The notes beneath the pieces were generated by a model, which searched no databases, was not told where the DNA came from, and saw nothing but the letters and a program-made list of their open reading frames with translations. From Gammaproteobacteria bacterium (GTDB lineage Bacteria; Pseudomonadota; Gammaproteobacteria; Burkholderiales; Thiobacillaceae), in the NCBI GenBank assembly GCA_018820745.1, contig JAHJNP010000249.1:1-10753 (forward strand): a stretch of DNA of 10,753 nt, written 5' to 3'. Both the position numbers and the translations under genes were made by a program. Each line of letters opens with the position of its first letter. Position 1 is the stretch's first letter. This document shows, piece after piece, positions 1 to 7,741 of this stretch.

Positions 1-1787
1 AGGCCGATCACCTGCAGCGTGTTGCTGCCTTCGAACAGGCGGTCGACGATGCTGCGCCCCAGCGCCGCGCGCACGGTTTCCACCAGATCGTCGATCGCCT
101 GGCTTTTCGGCGCGCGCGCCGCCAGCGTCTCGAACAGGGTGCGGGTGTCGCGGATCGACACGTTCTCCGCGATCAGCTGCTGCAGCACCGCCTGCACGCT
201 GGTGAGCGGCAAGTGGCGCGGCGTCACGTCCTCGACCAGCCCGGGATGGCTGCGCGCCAGCGTGTCGAGCAGCTGCTGCACTTCGCTGCGCCCCAGCAGC
301 TCGGGCGCGTGCTGGCGGAACACGGCCTCGACCTGGCGCGCGATCAGCTCGGCGGATTCCAGTACCACAAAGCCGCGCAGTTCGGCTTCCTCGACCCGCC
401 CGGCGTCGATCCAGACACCCGCCAGCCCGGTCAGCGGGTCCTCCCCCGGCGGGCCGTCGAGCTGCCCCAGCACCTCGCCCATGTCGACCGCCAGCACCTG
501 GCCGCTGGGCAGTTCGCCGTGGGCGACGTCGACGCCCTTGAGGGTGATGCGGTAGCTGTTGGGCTTGAGGTCGAGGTTGTCGCGCACGCGGATGAGCGGC
601 ACCACCAGCCCCATGTCGGTGGCGAAGCGACGGCGCGCCTCGGTGATCCTGGTGAGCGCGCCGCCGCCCTGGTTGCGGTCGACCAGCGGGATCAGGCGGT
701 AGCCGACTTCGAGCGCCAGCACGTCGACCGGCGGGATGTCGTCCCAGGTGACATCGGCCGGCGCGATGTCCTCGTCGATCAGTTCCAGCGGTTCGACATC
801 GATCACCCCGTGCTGACGACGCATCATCCAGATCCCCAGCCCGCCCAATACCGCAGCGATGGTGAGGAAAGCCAGATGAGGCGTTCCCGGGATCAGCCCC
901 AGCGCGCCCAGCACCGCGGCGGCCACATACAGCGTCTGCGGCCGGCCGAAAACCTGGGTGGAAAACTCGCGCGACAGGTCCTGCTCGCTCGACGCGCGGC
1001 TGACCACGATACCCGCCGCGGTCGAGATGATCAGCGCCGGAATCTGCGTCACCAGGCCGTCGCCTACCGTCAGCAGCGCGTAACGCCCGAGCGCCTCGGT
1101 CAGCCCAAGATCGTGCTGGAACAGCCCGACCAGAACGCCGCCGATCAGGTTGACCAGCAGAATGATGATGCCGGCGATGGCGTCGCCGCGAACGAACTTG
1201 GAGGCGCCGTCCATCGCGCCGTAGAAATCGGACTCGCGGCCGATTTCGTGGCGCCGCGTGCGCGCTTCAGCCTCGTTGATGAAGCCGGCGTTGAGGTCGG
1301 CGTCCACCGCCAGCTGCTTGCCCGGCATCGAATCCAGCGTGAAGCGCGCCGCCACCTCGGCGATGCGCCCGGCACCCTTGGTGATGACGACGAAGTTGAT
1401 GATGACCAGGATCAGGAACACCACGAAGCCGACGACATAGTTGCCGCCGACCAGGAAGTTGCCGAAGGACTCGATCACCTTGCCCGCCGCTTCCGGCCCG
1501 GTGTGGCCCTGCATCAGGATGATGCGGGTGGACGCCACGTTGAGCGCCAGGCGCAATAGCGTGGTCAACAGCAGCACAGTGGGAAATACCGAGAAATCGA
1601 GCGGTCGCCGCGCATTCAGGCTCACCAGCATCACGATCATCGCCAGCGCGATGTTGAGCGTGAACAGCACGTCGAGCATGAAGGTGGGCAGCGGCAGGAT
1701 CATCATCGCCAGGATCAGCAGCACCAGCAGCGGCACTGCCAGCCGGTTCACCGGCATGCCCATCACCATCACGCCCTGCGCACTCAT
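1..1787 (-). CDS. flhA: Flagellar biosynthesis protein FlhA, C-terminal end outside the window
   Basis: FlhA is an inner-membrane protein of the flagellar type III export gate; its membrane part works in proton-driven export and its cytoplasmic part docks chaperone-substrate complexes. The reading frame is open from the ATG at 1787 to the window edge: 595 codons of a family usually near 690-700 residues, so about 100 C-terminal residues lie outside. Residues 1-325 are mainly hydrophobic membrane segments and carry the FHIPEP-family blocks: LRLALNVASTRIILM (about 78-92), TKGAGRIAEVAARF (136-149), MPGKQLAVDADLNAG (154-168), DFYGAMDGASKFVRGDAIAG (187-206) and GDGLVTQIPALIISTAAG (242-259). The cytoplasmic domain follows, with EVGYRLIPLVD near 360-370. 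The alignment to E. coli FlhA, recalled from memory, is continuous with no internal gap or stop. The ATG overlaps the flhB TGA (ATGA) and has the purine-rich site GAGGTGAT 3 nt upstream, so translation is probably coupled to flhB. Identity is secure. Confidence 0.97.
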   Translation of the reverse strand, partial: MSAQGVMVMGMPVNRLAVPLLVLLILAMMILPLPTFMLDVLFTLNIALAMIVMLVSLNARRPLDFSVFPTVLLLTTLLRLALNVASTRIILMQGHTGPEAAGKVIESFGNFLVGGNYVVGFVVFLILVIINFVVITKGAGRIAEVAARFTLDSMPGKQLAVDADLNAGFINEAEARTRRHEIGRESDFYGAMDGASKFVRGDAIAGIIILLVNLIGGVLVGLFQHDLGLTEALGRYALLTVGDGLVTQIPALIISTAAGIVVSRASSEQDLSREFSTQVFGRPQTLYVAAAVLGALGLIPGTPHLAFLTIAAVLGGLGIWMMRRQHGVIDVEPLELIDEDIAPADVTWDDIPPVDVLALEVGYRLIPLVDRNQGGGALTRITEARRRFATDMGLVVPLIRVRDNLDLKPNSYRITLKGVDVAHGELPSGQVLAVDMGEVLGQLDGPPGEDPLTGLAGVWIDAGRVEEAELRGFVVLESAELIARQVEAVFRQHAPELLGRSEVQQLLDTLARSHPGLVEDVTPRHLPLTSVQAVLQQLIAENVSIRDTRTLFETLAARAPKSQAIDDLVETVRAALGRSIVDRLFEGSNTLQVIG

Positions 1788-1798
1788 CCGATCACCTC
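1784..1798 (-). promoter_or_regulatory. flhB/flhA stop-start overlap with flhA ribosome binding site
   Basis: On the minus strand the flhB stop TGA (1786-1784) overlaps the flhA start ATG (1787-1785) as ATGA. GAGGTGAT at 1798-1791 lies inside the last codons of flhB, with its AGG 7 nt from the flhA ATG, a good Shine-Dalgarno match. This supports the flhA start and shows that the short form of flhB is built into a coupled gene pair. Confidence 0.8.
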
Positions 1799-2554
1799 GT
1801 CAACATGCCGGCCCTGCCCCGCCTGCTGCTGGCGGCCGCGCAGCCGTGCGCGCATTTCGGGGCTGCCTTCGGCTTCGCGTGCCTCGGCCACCACCTCCTG
1901 CCAGGTCATCGCGTGTCGGCGCAGGTAGCGCCACCAGCGCCAGCCTGCGTCCAGCGCCGCCGCCAGCACCAGCGCCGCCGCCAGCGCCAGCACGCCGCGT
2001 GCCACCCAGGCAGCCGCCGCATCCAGCGCCACCGTCGACTCGCCGCCAGCCAGGCTTTGCAGTCCCGGCCATCCGCTTTCCAGGGCCCAGCTAACCGCGG
2101 CGGCGGCGAGCGCCAGTTTCAGCAGCGCCATCGAACCGTCAAAAAGGGAATCGGCTGAAAACAGCCGGGCAAGCGGTTTGAACGGGTTGGCACGCGTCAG
2201 GTCGGCCTGGGTGATCCGGGGTGCATACACCCAGCCCGAAAGCAGCATCGGCGCCACCAGCGCGGCGACGAAAATAACGGCCAGCACGGGCAACACCGCC
2301 CACAGCGCAGCCTGTGCCGCTTCAAGGAAAACCGGGGAAAGGGGCTGCGCGGCGTGAATGAAAGCCGCCGCGGTCAGGGCCTGCAAGGCATCGATCAGGC
2401 GCGGCGCCAGCCAGCCCAGCATGCCCAGCGCCGACAGCAGTACTGCCCACGCGGCGAGTTCGGCAGAGCGCGGCACATCGCCCGCGCTGCGCGCCTGTTG
2501 CAGGCGCCGCGGACTGGCGGGTTCGGTACGGGAAAGATCAGACGCCTCGGCCAT
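1784..2554 (-). CDS. flhB: Flagellar export protein FlhB, short form lacking the autocleaving C-terminal switch domain
   Basis: FlhB is a membrane protein of the flagellar export gate. In the usual protein (about 350-380 residues) a cytoplasmic domain cleaves itself at NPTH and switches export from rod/hook to filament substrates. This protein has 256 residues. The N-terminus SDLSRTEPASPRRLQQARSA (5-24) is the typical FlhB/YscU start; four hydrophobic segments lie near 33-53, 83-107, 141-158 and 183-203, with NPFKPLARLFSADSL (123-137) between TM2 and TM3. The linker MTWQEVVAEAREAEGSPEMR (216-235) matches the family, but the protein then ends ...GRHVDEVIG-stop, where other FlhBs continue VPxADVVVTNPTH. 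The missing domain is not present in the other frames beyond the stop, where flhA begins. The sequence is Ala-rich and diverged. Its stop overlaps the flhA start. It could be a core paired with a separately encoded C-domain, or a degraded copy; I cannot tell which from the window. Confidence 0.9.
   Translation of the reverse strand: MAEASDLSRTEPASPRRLQQARSAGDVPRSAELAAWAVLLSALGMLGWLAPRLIDALQALTAAAFIHAAQPLSPVFLEAAQAALWAVLPVLAVIFVAALVAPMLLSGWVYAPRITQADLTRANPFKPLARLFSADSLFDGSMALLKLALAAAAVSWALESGWPGLQSLAGGESTVALDAAAAWVARGVLALAAALVLAAALDAGWRWWRYLRRHAMTWQEVVAEAREAEGSPEMRARLRGRQQQAGQGRHVDEVIG
1953..1988. repeat. Two tandem copies of an 18-bp unit inside flhB
   Basis: Positions 1953-1970 and 1971-1988 are the same 18-bp unit with one mismatch. 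On the minus strand they encode ALAAAL followed by VLAAAL within the fourth hydrophobic segment of FlhB. The period is a multiple of three, so the frame is kept. This is most likely a simple in-frame slippage duplication in GC-rich, Ala/Leu-coding DNA, with no evidence of a role beyond lengthening the helix. Confidence 0.8.
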
Positions 2555-2674
2555 GCTTGTCTCGGTTTTGGGGCAGTCTAGCAGCCTGCCGGACTTGAAG
2601 GAAATCCGTAGCCAATCCGCCTGACTGGTTCATATTCCGGTGCTTTGCCGGGCAATCGAACGGTGATTCGTCCT
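2555..2674. other. 120-bp intergenic region upstream of flhB
   Basis: This lies between the end of the MJ1316-domain gene and the flhB start and is the longest gene-free stretch in the window. It is the natural place for a flhBA promoter. I looked for sigma-28, sigma-54 and sigma-70 elements on the minus strand. The best -10-like string, TAGACT (2583-2578), has only a poor TTCCTT at 17-bp spacing upstream, so I do not call a promoter. No T-tracted hairpin was seen. flhBA could be read from here or by read-through from rtcA. Confidence 0.4.
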
Positions 2675-2947
2675 TTACGCCGGGATATCGCCCGGCGGAT
2701 GGCGCTGCCAGATCAGCTTGCCGTCCTGCCACACCTCCCTGACCCGGTGGTACGGGATGCTGTGCACCGCCCCCGCCTCGTCCAGCAGATCGATGAAGGT
2801 CGGGTTGTCGGCGTCCCAGCTGATCTCGCGCAGATCGGCGTGCAGCACCGTGCCCGCGACCCGATCCCAGTAGCCGATGACGAAACGGCTTTTGGCGAGT
2901 TGCGCGTCCCAGCGGATGCGCGACAGGAGTTCGTGGATCGGGATCAT
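2675..2947 (-). CDS. MJ1316/DUF504-domain protein, predicted RNA cyclic-phosphate-end recognition
   Basis: This is a 90-residue single-domain protein. The pattern is that of DUF504 (PF04457, MJ1316 domain): ELLSRIRWD (6-14), a central YWDR (26-29), then IPYHRVREVWQDGKLIWQR (64-82). The family was proposed from comparative genomics to recognise RNA ends bearing cyclic phosphates in RNA-repair systems. That role is a prediction, not shown biochemically as far as I know. The start ATG at 2947 follows the rtcA stop with one base between (TGACATG). An in-frame extension upstream into rtcA exists but gives Arg/Ser/Pro-rich text without family features, so it is rejected. I see no strong Shine-Dalgarno, so translation probably depends on termination-reinitiation after rtcA. 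That coupling supports a joint role with the cyclase. The protein is likely cytoplasmic, with no signal or membrane segment. Confidence 0.85.
   Translation of the reverse strand: MIPIHELLSRIRWDAQLAKSRFVIGYWDRVAGTVLHADLREISWDADNPTFIDLLDEAGAVHSIPYHRVREVWQDGKLIWQRHPPGDIPA
2678..2697. other. Perfect GC-rich inverted repeat at the 3' end of the MJ1316-domain gene
   Basis: CGCCGGG (2678-2684) and CCCGGCG (2691-2697) form a 7-bp perfect stem around a 6-nt loop, covering the last sense codons just before the TAA. In the minus-strand transcript it is not followed by a U-run, so it does not meet the intrinsic-terminator pattern. It might stabilise the 3' end or slow polymerase, or be chance in GC-rich DNA. 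Confidence 0.45.
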
Positions 2948-2948
2948 G

Positions 2949-3992
2949 TCAGGGCGCCGGGGCGGCCACGCCGTGCAGGCGCACGATTCCGGGCTGGTCG
3001 GTCTCGCCTTCGATCGCGACGGAGACGGGCAGAAAGTAGCCCAAGAGTTCTGCGTTGGTGCGCAGGTGCCGGCTGATGCGGCAGACGGACAACGCCGATT
3101 CCCCGGGAACAAAGGCCAGCGGCAGCAGCAACTGGTCGGCCAGCCAGGCGTCGATGGCGCCCCCCGAATGAATGTCCGCCCGCAGTTCGTCGACGGCCTC
3201 GTCCGCCACCTTCTCCGCCGGCTTGTGGCGGGCGCCCAGCGCGAAGGCGCAGCAGCGCCCGCCTTCGAATTCCGCCTGCAGCACGATGAAGGTGCCGGGC
3301 GAAGCGGCGGGCACCTCCGCGACCTCGATCGCCAACGGCACCGCCAGTTCGGACAGCCGGCCGATCGCCTGCCTGCGCTGCCGCTCGGCAATCGAGCGGT
3401 CGAGCCGGCCGACGCCGGACAGGCCGCGGATGCGCAGCAGCCGGCCGCGCTCGGCGCAGCGCAGCGGCTCGAGATGCCGGCTCGGCACGATGTTCGCGTG
3501 CAGCAGACCGCCGCCGCGCGGATAGAAGCCGGCGCGCTCGAGGCTGCACTCGACGTGGTAGCCGGCCGCGGCCAGCCAGGGCAGCCACTGCCATTGCAGA
3601 TAGTGATAGCAGGGGCTCCAGGGCACGTGGGTGCCGCCGACCAGGGTCAGCCGCGACGGGCCGGTGGCGAAGCAAAGCGGCAGATAGACGGTCTGCAGCA
3701 GCAGGCTGACCGCGCCCGCGGTGCCGATGTCGAAGGCATATTTCCCGCCTTGCAGACCCGCCGGTTCGAAGCGCAGGGTCTGCGAACCCAGGCTCGCCCC
3801 CTCCACCTGGGCGGCGCTGATCTGCGCCGCCGCCTCGACCGCCTTCAGGTGCTGGGGCTTCATGCCCGGCTGCGGGCGCCGGGCGCGGATGTGGGTCAGC
3901 CGCATGGCCTGGCCGGTGATCACCGACAGGGCCAGGGCGCTGCGCAGGATCTGGCCGCCGCCCTCGCCGAACGATGCGTCAATTTCGATCAT
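2949..3992 (-). CDS. rtcA: RNA 3'-terminal phosphate cyclase RtcA
   Basis: RtcA converts a 3'-phosphate at an RNA end to a 2',3'-cyclic phosphate using ATP through an enzyme-AMP intermediate; such ends are substrates for the ligase RtcB. The protein is 347 residues, close to E. coli RtcA (about 339). The N-terminal motif EGGGQILRSALALSVITGQ (10-28), the block QHLKAVEAAAQI (47-58), ERAGFYPRGGG (152-162) and the C-terminal SRHLRTNAELLGYFLP (307-322) are all present. His309 in SRHLRTN matches the adenylated catalytic histidine of E. coli RtcA, even in number. The ATG at 3992 begins the conserved N-terminus directly. Shine-Dalgarno bases near it are weak. It follows xfp by 27 bp and is coupled to the MJ1316-domain gene downstream. 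E. coli keeps rtcA with rtcB under the activator RtcR; neither is in this window, so the usual sigma-54 control is not evident. Confidence 0.96.
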   Translation of the reverse strand: MIEIDASFGEGGGQILRSALALSVITGQAMRLTHIRARRPQPGMKPQHLKAVEAAAQISAAQVEGASLGSQTLRFEPAGLQGGKYAFDIGTAGAVSLLLQTVYLPLCFATGPSRLTLVGGTHVPWSPCYHYLQWQWLPWLAAAGYHVECSLERAGFYPRGGGLLHANIVPSRHLEPLRCAERGRLLRIRGLSGVGRLDRSIAERQRRQAIGRLSELAVPLAIEVAEVPAASPGTFIVLQAEFEGGRCCAFALGARHKPAEKVADEAVDELRADIHSGGAIDAWLADQLLLPLAFVPGESALSVCRISRHLRTNAELLGYFLPVSVAIEGETDQPGIVRLHGVAAPAP

Positions 3993-4019
3993 CGCGGCCG
4001 GTGATTAGAAACATCCTGC

Positions 4020-6404
4020 TCAATACGGCCACCGCCACGCATCCGCTTCAGGCAGATCCACCCCGTGTTCGTGGGCGTAATTGCGGCAATCGATCTGCAT
4101 GTCGCGCAGCTTCTCCTTGACGTGGGCGCCGGCCACCTGCAGGGAAGGCACGCGGTTGATCACGTCGATGGCGAGGCTAAAGCGGTCGATTTCATTCTCG
4201 ATCGCCAGTTCCAGCGGCGTGTTGATGCTGCCCTTCTCCTTGTAGCCGCGCACGTGCAGGTTGTCGTGGTTGGTGCGGCGGTAGGCCAGGCGATGAATCA
4301 GCCAGGGATAGCCGTGGAAGTTGAAGATCACCGGGCGGTCGAGGGTGAACAGGCTGTCGAAATCGCGATCCGAGAGGCCGTGCGGATGTTCGCTGGGCGG
4401 CACCATCTTGTACAGGTCGACCACGTTGATGAAACGCAGCTTCAGCTCGGGGAAGTGTTCGCGCAGCAGCACCGTCGCCGCCAGCGCCTCCTTGGTGGGA
4501 ATGTCGCCGGCGCAGGCCATCACCACGTCGGGCTCCGCACCGGCGTCGTTGCTGGCCCATTCCCAGATGCCGATGCCCTTGGTGCAGTGCTTGATCGCCG
4601 CGTCCATGTCCAGGTACTGCACGTGCTTCTGCTTGTCGCAGACGATGACGTTGATCAGATCGGTGCTCTCGAGACACTGCGCGGCCGTCGCCAGCAGCGT
4701 GTTGACGTCCGGCGGCAGGTAGATGCGGGTCACCGCAGGGCTCTTGTTCACCACCACGTCGAGAAAACCGGGGTCCTGATGGGTGAAACCGTTGTGGTCC
4801 TGGCGCCACACCGTCGAGGTGATCAAGAGGTTGAGCGACGCCACCGGCGCCCGCCACGGGATTTCCCTCGATATCGCCAGCCACTTGGCGTGCTGGTTGA
4901 ACATCGAGTCGATGATATGGACGAAGGCCTCGTAGGTGGACAGGAAGCCGTGGCGGCCGGTCAGCAGATAGCCTTCCAGCCAGCCCTCCAGGGTGTGTTC
5001 GGAGAGCATCTCCATCACCCGGCCGTCGGGCGACAGCTCGCCGCCTTCGGCATCTTCCGGGTAGATGTCGGCGAGCCAGGTTTTGCCGGTCACCTCATAG
5101 AGATCGTCCAGCCTGTTTGACGCGTTCTCGTCCGGGCCGAAGACGCGGAAGTTGTCCATGTTCTGCGCCATCACGTCGCGCAGCAGCTTGCCCAGCGGGC
5201 GCGTGTTCTCGGCCGTGGTCTTGCCGGGGCCGGGTAGCTCGGCAGCGTAATCGCGGAAGTCCGGCATGCGCAGCGCGCGGCGAAGCAGGCCGCCGTTGGC
5301 ATGCGGGTTGGCGCCCATGCGGCGGTTGCCCTGGGGCGCCAGCGCCTTCAGTTCCGGGCACAGGCGACCCGTCTCGTCGAACAGGGTGTCGGGCTCGTAG
5401 CTGCGCAGCCAGGCTTCCAGTTGCTGCAGGTGGGCCGGGTTGCTGCGCACCCCGGCCAGCGGCACCTGGTGCGAACGCCAGAAGCCCTCCACTTTCTTGC
5501 CGTCCACCTCGGCGGGGCCGGTCCAGCCCTTGGGCGAGCGCAGCACGATCATCGGCCAGCGCGGCCGCCCGGGGACGCCGCTTCGCCGCGCCTCCTCCTG
5601 GATGCGGCGAATCTCCAGCACGCACGCTTCCATCACCCCGGCCATTTCGGCATGCATGGTCATCGGGTCCGATCCCTCGACGAAATACGGGGTCCAGCCG
5701 TAGCCCTTGAACAGGTTCTCCAGTTCCTCGTGGGAGATGCGCGCCAGCAGCGTCGGGTTGTGGATCTTGTAGCCGTTGAGATGCAGGATGGGCAGCACCG
5801 CCCCGTCGCGGATCGGATTGAGGAACTTGTTGGAATGCCACGAGGTGGCGAGCGGGCCGGTTTCGGCCTCGCCGTCGCCCACCATCACCGCCACCAGCAG
5901 GTCGGGGTTGTCGAACGCCGCGCCGAAGGCGTGCGAGACGCTGTAGCCGAGTTCGCCGCCTTCGTGGATCGAGCCGGGGGTTTCCGGGGTGCAGTGGCTG
6001 CCGATGCCGCCGGGGAAGGAAAATTCCTTGAAGAAGTGGCGCATGCCCGCGTCGTCTTCGCCCTTGTTGGGATAGATCTCGCTGTAGGCGCCTTCCAGGT
6101 AGACCGGGGCCAGCACGCCGGGCGCGCCATGGCCGGGGCCGGCGAGAAAAATGGCGTCGAGGTCGTATTTGTTGATCAGCCGGTTGAGGTGAACGTAGGC
6201 GAAGCTCAGGCCGGGACTCGCGCCCCAGTGGCCGAGCAGGCGTTCCTTGATGTGCTCGGGCTGCAGCGGCTCGCGCAGCAGGGGATTGTCGCGCAGGTAG
6301 ATCATCCCCGCCGCCAGGTAGTTGCAGGCGCGCCAGTAGGCGTTGATCTTGTCCAGTTCGTCGGCAGCGAGGACGGGATTGGAAGCCGGATGGGGGCTGT
6401 TCAT
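4020..6404 (-). CDS. xfp: Phosphoketolase (xylulose-5-phosphate and/or fructose-6-phosphate)
   Basis: This thiamine-diphosphate enzyme cleaves xylulose-5-P (and in dual-specificity members fructose-6-P) with phosphate, giving acetyl phosphate plus glyceraldehyde-3-P (or erythrose-4-P). At 794 residues it has the usual full length. Visible motifs are [11 protein letters not shown] (58-68), GPGHGAPG (89-96), the family signature EGGELGYS (148-155), the cofactor motif GDGEAETGP (176-184) with a following HLNGYK (208-213), FGPDENASN (422-430) and [14 protein letters not shown] (533-546). The C-terminal domain ends with [11 protein letters not shown] (720-730) and a [13 protein letters not shown] stretch. 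No key residue appears lost. It lies 59 bp downstream of ackA, whose product consumes acetyl phosphate, so the pair forms a short route from pentose-phosphate or Calvin-cycle sugars to acetate with ATP gain. Sequence reading alone does not settle substrate preference. The start has the best ribosome site in the window. Confidence 0.97.
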   Translation of the reverse strand: MNSPHPASNPVLAADELDKINAYWRACNYLAAGMIYLRDNPLLREPLQPEHIKERLLGHWGASPGLSFAYVHLNRLINKYDLDAIFLAGPGHGAPGVLAPVYLEGAYSEIYPNKGEDDAGMRHFFKEFSFPGGIGSHCTPETPGSIHEGGELGYSVSHAFGAAFDNPDLLVAVMVGDGEAETGPLATSWHSNKFLNPIRDGAVLPILHLNGYKIHNPTLLARISHEELENLFKGYGWTPYFVEGSDPMTMHAEMAGVMEACVLEIRRIQEEARRSGVPGRPRWPMIVLRSPKGWTGPAEVDGKKVEGFWRSHQVPLAGVRSNPAHLQQLEAWLRSYEPDTLFDETGRLCPELKALAPQGNRRMGANPHANGGLLRRALRMPDFRDYAAELPGPGKTTAENTRPLGKLLRDVMAQNMDNFRVFGPDENASNRLDDLYEVTGKTWLADIYPEDAEGGELSPDGRVMEMLSEHTLEGWLEGYLLTGRHGFLSTYEAFVHIIDSMFNQHAKWLAISREIPWRAPVASLNLLITSTVWRQDHNGFTHQDPGFLDVVVNKSPAVTRIYLPPDVNTLLATAAQCLESTDLINVIVCDKQKHVQYLDMDAAIKHCTKGIGIWEWASNDAGAEPDVVMACAGDIPTKEALAATVLLREHFPELKLRFINVVDLYKMVPPSEHPHGLSDRDFDSLFTLDRPVIFNFHGYPWLIHRLAYRRTNHDNLHVRGYKEKGSINTPLELAIENEIDRFSLAIDVINRVPSLQVAGAHVKEKLRDMQIDCRNYAHEHGVDLPEADAWRWPY

Positions 6405-6409
6405 AGTGT

Positions 6410-6415
6410 CTCCTT
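6410..6415 (-). promoter_or_regulatory. Strong ribosome binding site of xfp
   Basis: AAGGAG on the minus strand ends 5 nt before the xfp ATG at 6404. It is a full Shine-Dalgarno core and stronger than those of ackA and rtcA, which suggests that phosphoketolase is translated efficiently relative to its neighbours. That last point is inference. Confidence 0.8.
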
Positions 6416-6463
6416 TTCAATGCGCTCAAACATGAGGGTTGGCTCGATGGTGTTGGCGCAAGC

Positions 6464-7651
6464 TTACAAATTGGCCGGCGCGGTCAGCGCCCAGGCGTGG
6501 CGCGCGATCACCCTTTCCTCGTTGGTGGGGATGACCCACGCTGAAACAGGGCTGTCCGCCTGGCTGATGCGAGGGCCGTGGCGCGGGTTGGCCGCCTCGT
6601 CGAGCGCCAGGCCGAGCCAGGCGAGGTGGCGGCAAATGGCGGCGCGCACCGGCGCGGCGTGCTCGCCGATGCCCGCGGTAAAGACCAGGGCGTCGATGCC
6701 TGCGAGCGCGACGGCATGGCCGGCGATGGCCTGGGCGGTGCGGTAGGCGAACAGGTCGAGCGCCTCGGCGGCATGCGGATCGCTGCTCGCCTGCAGCGTC
6801 CGCACGTCGCCGCTGATGCCGGAGACGCCGAGCAGCCCGGCGCGGTGGTGCAGCAGGTCGTCGAGTTGTTGCGGGCTCATGCCCTCCTCGCGCATCAGGT
6901 AGAGCAGCACGCCGGGGTCGAGCGCGCCGCAGCGGCTGGCCATGGGGATGCCGTCGAGCGGGGTGAAACTCATCGAGGTCTCCACGCTGCGCCGCTGCCG
7001 CATCGCGCACAGGCTGGCGCCGTTGCCGAGATGGGCGACCACCACCCGGCCCTCGGCCGCGGGACCCAGATAGTCCGGCAGCACGCTGGCGATATGCTCG
7101 TAGGACAGGCCATGGAAACCGTAGCGGCGGATGCCGCGTTCGCCGAGTTCGCGCGGCAGGGCGAAGCGCCGGGCCAGCGGCGGCAGGGTGTGGTGGAAGG
7201 CGGTATCGAAGCAGGCGACCTGCGGCAAGTCCGGGCGCAGCCGGGCCAGCGCACGGATGCCCGCCAGGTTGTGGGGCTGGTGCAGGGGGCTCAGCGGGAT
7301 GAGCGTTTCCAGGTCCGCCATCACGCCCGCATCGATCCGCACCGGATGGATGTAGTCGGCGCCGCCATGCACCACGCGATGCCCGGCCGCGCGGAATGCC
7401 AGGCCGGGGTGGCGCGCCTCCAGCCAGTCCAATACCTGCTGCAGCGCCTGCTCATGGTTTGCCACGGCAACGGCCTGATCGATCGGGCCGCCGGCGTCGG
7501 GCGCGTGAAACACCTGGAAGCGCCCGTTCCGGCCGATCTCCTCGACGCCCCCGCGATAGACGGCCTGCGGGTCGCCCGCCGCATCGGCCTGATAGACGGC
7601 GAATTTAAGGCTGGAAGAGCCGGCGTTGAGAATCAGGAGGGCGGTGTCCAT
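6464..7651 (-). CDS. ackA: Acetate kinase
   Basis: Acetate kinase interconverts acetyl phosphate + ADP and acetate + ATP in the cytoplasm. From the ATG at 7651 the protein has 395 residues, the usual size. Both family signatures are present: ILNAGSSSLKFAVY (7-20) and YGFHGLSYEH (177-186). Residues matching the Methanosarcina enzyme's active site can be seen: Arg92 in GHRVVHGG, Asp149 in CFDTAFHHTLP, His180, Arg240 in ASRCG, the nucleotide-binding HLGNGAS (207-213), FTAGIGEHA (324-332) and the C-terminal Glu in NEERVIARH (377-385). An in-frame TTG at 7672 would add seven residues, but it has no ribosome site and the extension is not typical; the ATG has AGG 5 nt upstream. It sits between glgC (90-bp gap) and xfp (59-bp gap). 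No phosphotransacetylase gene is in view, which fits acetyl phosphate being supplied by phosphoketolase rather than from acetyl-CoA. Confidence 0.96.
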   Translation of the reverse strand: MDTALLILNAGSSSLKFAVYQADAAGDPQAVYRGGVEEIGRNGRFQVFHAPDAGGPIDQAVAVANHEQALQQVLDWLEARHPGLAFRAAGHRVVHGGADYIHPVRIDAGVMADLETLIPLSPLHQPHNLAGIRALARLRPDLPQVACFDTAFHHTLPPLARRFALPRELGERGIRRYGFHGLSYEHIASVLPDYLGPAAEGRVVVAHLGNGASLCAMRQRRSVETSMSFTPLDGIPMASRCGALDPGVLLYLMREEGMSPQQLDDLLHHRAGLLGVSGISGDVRTLQASSDPHAAEALDLFAYRTAQAIAGHAVALAGIDALVFTAGIGEHAAPVRAAICRHLAWLGLALDEAANPRHGPRISQADSPVSAWVIPTNEERVIARHAWALTAPANL

Positions 7652-7699
7652 GTCGGCCTGGTGGGAAATCAATCGGGAAAAGGCACATTACTGGCGGGG

Positions 7700-7728
7700 C
7701 TGCCGCGCATCAGGTCGATCGGCGGCAG
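7700..7728. other. Inverted repeat in the glgC-ackA gap
   Basis: CTGCCGC (7700-7706) and GCGGCAG (7722-7728) can pair as a 7-bp perfect stem with a 15-nt loop, in the 90-bp gap between glgC and ackA. In the minus-strand transcript a run of six U lies immediately before the stem, not after it, so it is not a standard intrinsic terminator for glgC. In the plus direction the stem is followed by A, not T. It could be an mRNA stability or processing element separating glgC from ackA-xfp, or chance. Confidence 0.45.
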
Positions 7729-7741
7729 AAAAAACCCCCTG

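Noticed and set aside
213..1559. 448-codon open frame on the plus strand at the left end
   Set aside because: It is the shadow of flhA, which is open through this whole region on the minus strand with clear FHIPEP-family motifs.
1784..1900. A simple frameshift as the reason for short FlhB
   Set aside because: No NPTH or other C-domain sequence can be read in any frame beyond the stop, and flhA starts on the stop codon with its own ribosome site. A large deletion or a natural split remains possible, so only the simple frameshift is set aside.
2555..2674. Flagellar sigma-28 or sigma-54 promoter before flhB
   Set aside because: No TAAA-N15-GCCGATAA-like or GG-N10-GC element with acceptable spacing was found on the minus strand. 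The TAGACT -10-like string lacks a proper -35.
2678..2697. Intrinsic terminator after the MJ1316-domain gene
   Set aside because: The stem is perfect and GC-rich, but no U-run follows it in the transcript. It is kept only as an inverted repeat.
2675..3391. 238-codon version of the MJ1316-domain gene starting inside rtcA
   Set aside because: The first 148 residues are an Arg/Ser/Pro-rich alternate-frame reading of rtcA. The family domain starts at the ATG at 2947.
4065..6746. Long plus-strand open frames opposite xfp (4065-5120 and 5301-6746)
   Set aside because: They are shadows of the 794-residue phosphoketolase, whose signature motifs fix the coding strand and frame.
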